This document shows, piece after piece, positions 1-5,515 of a DNA stretch of 6,615 nucleotides. Origin of the DNA: Clostridiales bacterium (GTDB lineage: Bacteria > Bacillota > Clostridia > Oscillospirales > Acutalibacteraceae); assembly GCA_020860025.1 (NCBI GenBank), contig JAJBVC010000091.1, positions 1-6,615 on the forward strand, read 5' to 3'. Within the stretch, counting starts at the first letter, position 1. Every line of letters begins with the position of its first letter. The notes below the pieces were generated by a model. It saw nothing but the letters and a program-made list of their open reading frames with translations. It was not told the origin of the DNA and did no database searches. The position numbers were made by a program, and so were the translations under genes.

Positions 1-10
1 TTTATATATT

Positions 11-30
11 AATAAGTATATCTTCTTATT
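11..30. repeat. Short inverted repeat touching the -35 box
   Basis: AATAAG (11-16) and CTTATT (25-30) form 6-bp arms around an 8-nt spacer. The right arm overlaps the first two bases of the -35 box, so it could be an operator. Six-base AT-rich arms arise often by chance in DNA of this composition, so support is weak. Confidence 0.2.
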
Positions 31-57
31 GACTTTATTCCAATCTCAAGGTATAAT
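29..57 (+). promoter_or_regulatory. Sigma-A type promoter of the polysaccharide operon
   Basis: A -35 box TTGACT (29-34) and a perfect -10 box TATAAT (52-57) are separated by 17 nt, the optimal spacing for the housekeeping sigma factor. Transcription would start near 64-65, giving a leader of roughly 35 nt before the first start codon. It is the only convincing promoter in the window and sits directly ahead of the first cps gene. This suggests that the operon begins with cpsC rather than with a cpsA or cpsB gene. Boxes are read directly; activity is inferred. Confidence 0.8.
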
Positions 58-89
58 TAAATATGTATTATTCTATAACTAACAGCTAT

Positions 90-94
90 GGAGG
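90..94 (+). promoter_or_regulatory. Shine-Dalgarno site that sets the cpsC start
   Basis: GGAGG lies 5 nt before the ATG at 100-102. An in-frame ATG at 88 overlaps this site and has no ribosome binding site of its own, so the ATG at 100 is the likely start. Confidence 0.8.
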
Positions 95-99
95 AAATT

Positions 100-876
100 A
101 TGGAAGACAACAGGGAAATAGAAATTGATTTAAGAAAAATATTTACAATGCTGAAAAAGAAAATAATTTTTATTATTCTTTTCGGTTTAATAGGGGCCGC
201 TCTTGCAGGTTGTTTTACTAATCTTTTTATCGAGCCTAAATATACGGCAAGTGTACAATTATACGTTAACAGTAATAACAGTAACCTTATCGGTTCAAGC
301 GGTTCAATCAGTTCCGGTGAGTATGACGCATCTGAAAAGCTTGTCGGAACATATATTGTCGTTGTGGAAAGCAGAACTTTTCTTGAAAAAGTTGCTGAAG
401 AAATGGATGAAACAGTTTCAGCAAGTGCAATTCAAGGAATGATGAGTTGTTCGCAAATTGATGAAACACTTGCTTTTAAGGTCAGCATCACCAGCACAGA
501 TCCTAATTTAGCTGCTGAAATTGCAAACACTATTGCCGATACGTGCCCCGACGAAATCGTTCGAGTACTGAAAGTCGGCGGAGTAGAGACTATTGATTAT
601 GCCGTTGTTCCGACATCACCTTCATCACCTAATCTTGAGCAAAATATTCTAATCGGCTTTATTGTTGGATTTGCCTTATCGCTTATAATCTACTTCATTA
701 AAGAACTCTTTGATACAAGAATTCTCAGCGAAAAAGACTTGGAACGTGACTTTAATATACCTGTACTCGGCACTATCCCAAGACTGCTGCCTGTAGAATC
801 AAGTGAAACAGATGATACGAAAAAATCAAGTTCGTCGGACAAAACACTACATTCCGCAAACAAGGAGAGTAAATGA
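100..876 (+). CDS. cpsC: Capsular polysaccharide co-polymerase / tyrosine kinase adaptor (CpsC/Wzz/YveK family)
   Basis: This membrane protein of about 258 aa sets polysaccharide chain length and activates the partner tyrosine kinase. The sequence shows the Wzz topology: a short charged cytoplasmic N-terminus, a first transmembrane helix at about residues 22-42, an outer loop of about 140 residues, a Pro/Ser-rich stretch (PTSPSSPN) just before a second helix at about 183-203, and a cytoplasmic tail of about 55 residues. The tail keeps the family motif KELFDTRILSEKDLE and then a PVLGTIP segment. In this family that tail binds the kinase. The last 25 or so residues are rich in Ser, Thr, Asp and Lys and look disordered. 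The size matches Gram-positive CpsC/CapA, which lack the fused kinase seen in Gram-negative Wzc. Its stop overlaps the kinase start (ATGA), implying coupled synthesis. The start at 100 is chosen from the Shine-Dalgarno position. Confidence 0.9.
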   Translation: MEDNREIEIDLRKIFTMLKKKIIFIILFGLIGAALAGCFTNLFIEPKYTASVQLYVNSNNSNLIGSSGSISSGEYDASEKLVGTYIVVVESRTFLEKVAEEMDETVSASAIQGMMSCSQIDETLAFKVSITSTDPNLAAEIANTIADTCPDEIVRVLKVGGVETIDYAVVPTSPSSPNLEQNILIGFIVGFALSLIIYFIKELFDTRILSEKDLERDFNIPVLGTIPRLLPVESSETDDTKKSSSSDKTLHSANKESK

Positions 877-1661
877 TGAAAAAGACAAATAAAAAACAAA
901 AAAATAAAAATGCTCATTTTACAAAAGAAGATCAGCGCAAAATTCTCTGTTCCGACTCTCCTTTTGCGGTAAAAGAAGCGTACAGTTCAATAAGAACGAA
1001 TCTCTTGTTTACTCAGCAGGGTGAGGATTGCCCGATATACGTAGTAACAAGCCCTACGGCAAATAACGGTAAATCAATCAATTCTATAAATCTTGCCGTT
1101 TCGTTTGCTCAAATGGGAAAACGCACTCTTCTTATCGATGCAGATATGCGTAATCCGACTATACACCGTTTGTTTTCAATTCCCGTTAAAAACGGTCTTT
1201 CGGAAATTCTTGCAGGTTTAACCGACAACATCACTGTTTCAAAAACAGATGTTGAAGATTTGTCAATTTTAACAGCGGGAAAAATACCGCCGAACCCGGC
1301 TGAGCTGCTTTCGTCCGCAAGAATGGATAAGCTTCTTGAATTTGTAAAGCAGCATTATGACTGCGTATTTATTGATACTCCTCCGGTTAACCTTGTAACA
1401 GATCCAACGGCTTTCGCAACAAAAGCAACAGGATATATTATAATCGTTAAAGCAGGTGTAACCGATACTCAAAACACCAAAAAAGCTGTAACGTCTTTAA
1501 CTAATGTTGGTGCTAATGTTGTTGGTTTCGTTTTAAACGATGCCATAGAAGCTAACGGACTTAAATACTATTCATACGGAAGGCACCGTGGATACAGATA
1601 TAAGTACAACTATATTTATAGTTGTAATTATAATTATAATTACAACTATAAATATAGATAA
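873..1661 (+). CDS. cpsD: BY-type tyrosine-protein kinase (CpsD/CapB/YwqD family)
   Basis: A cytoplasmic autophosphorylating tyrosine kinase of 262 aa that works with the CpsC adaptor to control polysaccharide assembly. Motifs visible in order are the oligomerisation region SPFAVKEAYSSIR (E35, R41), Walker A SPTANNGKS (K67, S68), Walker A' LLIDADMRNP (D89, D91, R93), Walker B VFIDTPP (D168), and a C-terminal tyrosine cluster with 13 Tyr in residues 231-262. Two details differ from the usual pattern. The P-loop has Asn-Asn where most members have Gly-Glu before GK, and the first Arg of the E-x2-R-x2-R oligomerisation motif is Ser38. AAGGAG at 862-867 serves ATG 873 (5-nt gap) or ATG 876 (8-nt gap), so the first Met is ambiguous by one residue. 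The codons for residues 246-262 lie in a perfect DNA palindrome. No cognate phosphatase (CpsB or Wzb type) is present in the window. Confidence 0.93.
   Translation: MMKKTNKKQKNKNAHFTKEDQRKILCSDSPFAVKEAYSSIRTNLLFTQQGEDCPIYVVTSPTANNGKSINSINLAVSFAQMGKRTLLIDADMRNPTIHRLFSIPVKNGLSEILAGLTDNITVSKTDVEDLSILTAGKIPPNPAELLSSARMDKLLEFVKQHYDCVFIDTPPVNLVTDPTAFATKATGYIIIVKAGVTDTQNTKKAVTSLTNVGANVVGFVLNDAIEANGLKYYSYGRHRGYRYKYNYIYSCNYNYNYNYKYR
1605..1650. repeat. 10-bp direct repeat pair plus inverted copy in the tyrosine-tail codons
   Basis: TACAACTATA occurs at 1605-1614 and again at 1641-1650, and its reverse complement TATAGTTGTA is at 1617-1626. The direct copies are offset by 36 nt, exactly 12 codons. The first copy and the inverted copy form a compact hairpin (10-bp arms, 2-nt gap) that cannot coexist with the 48-bp structure. 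Slippage between the direct copies would remove or add 12 residues, including 5 tyrosines, in frame. Confidence 0.8.
1610..1657. repeat. Perfect 48-bp palindrome inside the 3' end of the kinase gene
   Basis: Bases 1610-1633 and 1634-1657 are exact reverse complements, giving two 24-bp arms with no spacer. Only 3 of the 24 pairs are G:C. Symmetry ends at 1609/1658. The element falls wholly within the coding frame, covers codons for the Asn/Tyr-rich tail, and ends 1 nt before the kinase stop codon (1659-1661) and 2 nt before the AAGGTG of the next gene. The centre carries AATTAT, AATTAT, AATTAC (1626-1643). In RNA it could fold into a hairpin of about 22 bp; in DNA it could form a cruciform. 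No T-run follows, so it is not a standard terminator. Confidence 0.9.
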
Positions 1662-1665
1662 GGTG
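1660..1665 (+). promoter_or_regulatory. Shine-Dalgarno site of the priming transferase gene
   Basis: AAGGTG lies 8 nt before ATG 1674 and only 4 nt upstream of the bases just before TTG 1668, another in-frame start. Spacing and codon type favour ATG. The site overlaps the kinase stop codon and is 2 nt past the palindrome, so translation of the two genes is probably coupled. Confidence 0.6.
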
Positions 1666-1673
1666 TATTGCTA

Positions 1674-3167
1674 ATGGGTGCCCGCAGAAGAATACAGAAA
1701 ACTTTAGAATTCTATGTCGGTCTTATATCAATTATACTCGCAAATACAATTTCATATTTGATTTTCGGAATCATTATTGACAAGATTGTTGACTATTCGC
1801 TGAACAGTTGGCTGGTATACATAGTGGAAGCGTTTTTGTCATACTTCATTGTTTTTACTCTTTTTTATGTACCGATGAATCTTGTAAAACGAAGTCGGTC
1901 GCTCGAATTTGTATCAACAACGAGAAACAGCATTTTGACGTACGTTTTCCTTGCCGCAATAATGCTTCTTACAAAAAACGAAATTCTTGAATCACGTTAT
2001 CTTTTCATCAGCGGTTTTATTTTATTTTTGTTTTTTTCTCTGATAGGCAGGTATGTGCTCAAGCGTTACCTATTAGGACGTGTGGCAGACAGCAAGCTCG
2101 CAATTATGACCGGAGTCATTTCCACTTATTCAAGAGCAAAAGAGTTTATCCCAAAGCTCAAGGTTGACTGGTCAAAAAATGTTAAAGCGATTGCTTTGCT
2201 TGACGCCGAATATGAAGATAACTGCTTCAAGCGTCAGGTAAAAACAAAGCAAAAAAACGGTAAACCTATTACTACTTTAAAAAAGGTTGAAGATGTTGAC
2301 GGTGTACCTGTTGTTGCTAATAAAGAAAATCTTTTAGGCTGGATAAGAACAGCGTCACTTGACGAGGTATATATAAACCTCCCAAATGAACATGACGATT
2401 ATGTTGACGATATTGTTGAAGAACTTGAGGATATGGGAATAGTTGTGTACATAAACATTCCGAGTATGGAACGGCGTGTTAATATGAGCAAGTACAACAA
2501 TTTTGACTGTATCGTTAAATCGGGATACCCTATGGCTGTGCTAACTCCGGCTCTTCACAATAACACTTCGCTTATTATTAAACGAATTCTTGACATTATC
2601 GGCGGATTGGTCGGCACTATCGTTTCGCTTCCAATTATTTTGCTAACGGCAATACCGCTCAAAATTGAATCTCCCGGCCCGCTGATTTTTAAACAGCAAA
2701 GAGTTGGTAAAAACGGAAGAATTTTTAATATCTATAAGCTTCGTTCAATGTACGTTGACGCAGAAGAACGCAAGAAAAATCTTATGGAAGAAAATAAAAT
2801 GGACGGTCATATGTTCAAAATGGACGATGACCCAAGAATAACAAAGGTCGGAAAATTCATTCGTAAATACAGCATTGACGAGCTTCCTCAGTTTTGGAAT
2901 GTTTTAAAGGGCGATATGAGCCTTGTTGGCACAAGACCCCCGACAATAGACGAATTTGAGGAATATGAAAGTCACCACAAAAGGCGATTGTCGCTCAAAC
3001 CCGGCATTACCGGTATGTGGCAGGTATCAGGTCGTTCTGACATTCACGATTTTGAAGAGATTGTACGTCTTGACTGCGAATATATTGATAATTTTACAAT
3101 AATGCTTGATATTCAGATTTTATTTAAAACAGTCGGTGTTGTCCTCAGACATAAAGGTGCGAATTAG
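1674..3167 (+). CDS. Undecaprenyl-phosphate sugar-phosphate transferase (polyprenyl glycosylphosphotransferase, CpsE/WbaP type)
   Basis: This integral membrane enzyme of about 497 aa transfers a sugar phosphate from a nucleotide sugar to undecaprenyl phosphate, the first committed step of repeat-unit assembly. The N-terminus has four hydrophobic helices at about residues 10-33, 43-63, 82-97 and 103-127. A Rossmann-like middle domain follows at about 135-290. The catalytic Bac_transf domain runs from about 300 to the end: KRILDIIGG (K303, R304), a proline-containing re-entrant helix (SLPIILL), ESPGPLIFKQQRVGKNGR, FKMDDDPRITKVG, SIDELPQ with the catalytic Asp402-Glu403 pair, VGTRPP, KPGITGMWQVSGRSD, and a terminal HKGAN. 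Length and order match full-length family members. The middle domain carries a Lys-rich stretch (about residues 185-205) longer than I expect. The sugar (glucose, galactose or other) cannot be told from sequence alone. An in-frame TTG at 1668 would add two residues. Confidence 0.93.
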   Translation: MGARRRIQKTLEFYVGLISIILANTISYLIFGIIIDKIVDYSLNSWLVYIVEAFLSYFIVFTLFYVPMNLVKRSRSLEFVSTTRNSILTYVFLAAIMLLTKNEILESRYLFISGFILFLFFSLIGRYVLKRYLLGRVADSKLAIMTGVISTYSRAKEFIPKLKVDWSKNVKAIALLDAEYEDNCFKRQVKTKQKNGKPITTLKKVEDVDGVPVVANKENLLGWIRTASLDEVYINLPNEHDDYVDDIVEELEDMGIVVYINIPSMERRVNMSKYNNFDCIVKSGYPMAVLTPALHNNTSLIIKRILDIIGGLVGTIVSLPIILLTAIPLKIESPGPLIFKQQRVGKNGRIFNIYKLRSMYVDAEERKKNLMEENKMDGHMFKMDDDPRITKVGKFIRKYSIDELPQFWNVLKGDMSLVGTRPPTIDEFEEYESHHKRRLSLKPGITGMWQVSGRSDIHDFEEIVRLDCEYIDNFTIMLDIQILFKTVGVVLRHKGAN

Positions 3168-3175
3168 GTTTACTT

Positions 3176-4300
3176 ATGAAAATTGCTATGTTCGGTCACA
3201 AGCGTATTCCCTCACGTGAGGGCGGTGTAGAAATCGTTGTTGAAGAGCTTTCAACTTTGCTTGTACAAAAAGGTCACAGCGTTACTGTGTATAACAGAAA
3301 AGGTCATCACGTTGCGGGAAAAGAATTTGAAAGCAACACGAAGCTGAATAATTACAAGGGCATAAAACTCAAAAGCGTATTCACCTTTGAAAACAGTAAG
3401 CTAAACGCTATTGTTTACAGTATACTTGCGGGCTTTCGCACCGCTTTTGGCAGATATGACGTTGTTCATATCCACGCTGAGGGCCCGGCTTCCGTGTGCC
3501 TGCTGCCGAAGCTTTTCGGAAAAAGAGTAATTGTCACTATTCACGGCCTTGACTGGCAGCGTTCAAAATGGGGCGGATTTGCAACAAAATTTCTCAAATT
3601 CGGCGAAAAAACAGCGGCAAAATATGCCGATGAGGTAATCGTACTTTCAAAAAATGTACAAAATTATTTTGCTGAAAATTACAATCGCAAAACAGTTTAC
3701 ATCCCAAACGGAGTTACAAAACCGATTGTTAAAAATGCCAATTTGATTTCAGAAAAATTTTCTCTTAATAAAAACGGTTATATCCTCTATCTCGGACGTA
3801 TTGTTCCCGAAAAAGGACTACATTATCTTATAGAGGCTTACAGTGCCGTAAAAACCGATAAAAAACTTGTCATTGCAGGAGGAACAAGCCATACCGATGA
3901 CTATGTGACTGAGGTAAAAAAGCTCGCAAACGACAATCAAAATATTATCTTCACCGGTTTTGTTCAGGGAGAACTTTTGGAGGAGCTTTATTCAAATGCC
4001 CTTATCTACTGCCTGCCAAGTGACCTTGAGGGAATGCCGCTCAGTCTGCTTGAGGCTATGAGCTACGGCAACTGCTGTCTTACATCCGACATAGCGGAAT
4101 GTACCGAGGTGTGCGAGGATAAGGCTGTATATTTTAAAAAAGGCGATGTAGATGATTTAAAGCTAAAACTTCAGGCTCTTTTAAATGATAACGAAAAAAT
4201 TAACAGCTATAAAAATACAGCCACACAGTTTATTTGCGATAAATTCAGCTGGGATTATGTTGTTAATGAAACTCTAAAGCTTTATGAGGGTGCGAAATGA
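3176..4300 (+). CDS. GT4-family glycosyltransferase (GT-B fold)
   Basis: A cytoplasmic or membrane-associated retaining glycosyltransferase of 374 aa, expected to add a sugar to the lipid-linked repeat unit. The N-terminal half has the acceptor-side Rossmann start MKIAMFGHKRIPSREGGVE, a typical glycine-rich opening, and the HIHAEGPA and VTIHGLDWQRSKWG segments. The C-terminal half has LYLGRIVPEKGLHYLIEAY (R208, K213) and the E-x7-E motif LEGMPLSLLEAM (E285, E293), which bind the nucleotide sugar. The IPSREGGVE opening with VEELSTLLV resembles enzymes that follow the priming transferase in cps loci, including rhamnosyltransferases of the Cps2T/WchF kind, but substrate assignment is a guess. 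A weak AGGT (3166-3169) precedes the ATG by 6 nt, and the 8-nt gap after the priming transferase suggests coupling. Composition is the more GC-rich type of the window. Confidence 0.92.
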   Translation: MKIAMFGHKRIPSREGGVEIVVEELSTLLVQKGHSVTVYNRKGHHVAGKEFESNTKLNNYKGIKLKSVFTFENSKLNAIVYSILAGFRTAFGRYDVVHIHAEGPASVCLLPKLFGKRVIVTIHGLDWQRSKWGGFATKFLKFGEKTAAKYADEVIVLSKNVQNYFAENYNRKTVYIPNGVTKPIVKNANLISEKFSLNKNGYILYLGRIVPEKGLHYLIEAYSAVKTDKKLVIAGGTSHTDDYVTEVKKLANDNQNIIFTGFVQGELLEELYSNALIYCLPSDLEGMPLSLLEAMSYGNCCLTSDIAECTEVCEDKAVYFKKGDVDDLKLKLQALLNDNEKINSYKNTATQFICDKFSWDYVVNETLKLYEGAK

Positions 4301-5502
4301 AAATATTGATGGTAAATAAGTTTCTGTATAAAAACGGCGGTTCGGAAACATATATGTTTAAACTTGGAGAGTACCTTGAAAAAATCGGCAACGAGGTTCA
4401 GTATTTCGGTATGGAGCATCCCGACAACTGCGTTTCAAATGCCGTAGGCGCTTATACAGAGCAAATGGATTTCCACAGTGCCGGAGCATTAAAAAATATC
4501 AGTCTTTCACTCAAAACTGTTTATTCAAAAGAAAGTATGAAAAAAATCCGTTTGGTTCTTGATGATTTTAAGCCGAATGTTGTCCACTTGAATAATTTTA
4601 ATTACCAACTTACTCCTTCAATTATAGTTGAAATTCGAAATTGGGAAAAGGAAACAGGTCACAGAGTAAAAATAATTTACACAGCACACGACTATCAATT
4701 GATTTGTCCTAATCATATGCTTTATAATCCAAATGATAGTAAAAACTGCGAAAAATGCATAACGGGATCATTTGCAGAATGCCTTAAGGGGAAATGTGTA
4801 CATAGTTCAACTATGAAATCTGCAATCGGTATGATCGAGGCAACTTATTGGAATAATAAAAAAATATATGAGCAAATCGATACAATAATTTGTTGCAGTG
4901 AATTTATGAAATCAAAGCTCGATACAAATCCTATACTAAAAAATAAAACTGTTGTAATGCACAATTTTATTGACAGGTGCAATAATAACAATTTTACCAA
5001 TAAAAAAGATTATGTCCTCTATTTCGGAAGATTTTCTCAGGAAAAAGGGATTAAAACCTTGTTAAAAGTTTGTAAATCTCTACCTGATGTGCACTTTGTT
5101 TTTGCAGGAACCGGTCCTCTCGAACATGAAGTTAGTAATATTGAAAATATCAAAAATGTAGGGTTTAAATCCGGTGAGGATTTAAAAAAGTTGATAAGTG
5201 AAGCAAAATTCTGTATTTGTCCAAGCGAGTGGTATGAAAATTGTCCACTTTCAGTTATGGAAAGTATATCAATGGGCACCCCTGTAATAGGAGCAGACAT
5301 TGGTGGTATACCGGAGCTTATCGACGACGGTAAAAACGGTTGTCTTTTTGAATCCGGAAATGAAAAGCAACTCTCCGACATAATACGTTCTCTTTATTAT
5401 GACAATGACAAAATATTAAACTTAACTCAAAATGCTGTTAATTCAAAATTCTTCGATGTTGATAAATATTCTAACTGCCTTCTAAAATATTATAGCTTAT
5501 AG
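4297..5502 (+). CDS. GT4-family glycosyltransferase with a cysteine-rich insert
   Basis: A second GT-B glycosyltransferase, 401 aa, expected to act after the preceding one. It opens with MKILMVNKFLYKNGGSETY, the glycine-rich acceptor loop, and carries VYFGRFSQEKG-like nucleotide-binding residues (LYFGRFSQEKGIKTL) and the E-x7-E motif YENCPLSVMES (E314, E322), then GTPVIGADIGGIPELI. After HDYQLICPN (H131-N139) comes a cysteine cluster: C137, C151, C154, C162 and C167 (spacing 13, 2, 7, 4). That insert recurs in one branch of GT4 enzymes from my knowledge of the family; its role is unclear, and metal binding is possible. GAGGG at 4286-4290 sits 6 nt before the ATG, which overlaps the previous stop (ATGA). 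Hand-counted GC falls from 75/180 at 4321-4500 to 182/600 at 4501-5100, so the gene may be a mosaic. Confidence 0.92.
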   Translation: MKILMVNKFLYKNGGSETYMFKLGEYLEKIGNEVQYFGMEHPDNCVSNAVGAYTEQMDFHSAGALKNISLSLKTVYSKESMKKIRLVLDDFKPNVVHLNNFNYQLTPSIIVEIRNWEKETGHRVKIIYTAHDYQLICPNHMLYNPNDSKNCEKCITGSFAECLKGKCVHSSTMKSAIGMIEATYWNNKKIYEQIDTIICCSEFMKSKLDTNPILKNKTVVMHNFIDRCNNNNFTNKKDYVLYFGRFSQEKGIKTLLKVCKSLPDVHFVFAGTGPLEHEVSNIENIKNVGFKSGEDLKKLISEAKFCICPSEWYENCPLSVMESISMGTPVIGADIGGIPELIDDGKNGCLFESGNEKQLSDIIRSLYYDNDKILNLTQNAVNSKFFDVDKYSNCLLKYYSL

Positions 5503-5507
5503 GAGAG
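5501..5507 (+). promoter_or_regulatory. Shine-Dalgarno site that supports a GTG start
   Basis: AGGAGAG lies 8 nt before GTG 5516. It overlaps the end of the preceding stop codon. The adjacent TTG at 5514 is out of frame and reaches a stop within six codons, and no in-frame ATG occurs until 5693, past the conserved first helix, so GTG is the start. Confidence 0.75.
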
Positions 5508-5515
5508 TAAAACTT

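Noticed and set aside
1..30. Possible terminator or hairpin of an upstream gene
   Set aside because: The only inverted repeat has 6-bp AT-only-type arms with a wide spacer and no G:C-rich stem; it overlaps the -35 box.
88..99. ATG at 88 as the cpsC start
   Set aside because: It overlaps the GGAGG that serves ATG 100 and has no ribosome binding site of its own.
203..442. Alternative-frame and antisense frames within the first three genes (203-442, 690-917, 1269-1472, 1808-1990)
   Set aside because: Each is covered by a recognised gene in another frame and shows no motifs of its own.
1610..1661. The palindrome as an intrinsic terminator
   Set aside because: Only 3 of 24 pairs are G:C, there is no loop-proximal GC stem or following T-run, and the downstream gene starts at once without a promoter.
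1668..1673. TTG at 1668 as the start of the priming transferase
   Set aside because: It leaves only about 2-4 nt after the AAGGTG site, while ATG 1674 has an 8-nt gap; the difference is two residues.
5037..5381. Antisense reading frame of 114 codons
   Set aside because: It lies opposite the conserved catalytic half of a GT4 gene, has no plausible ribosome binding context that I could see, and resembles no family I know.
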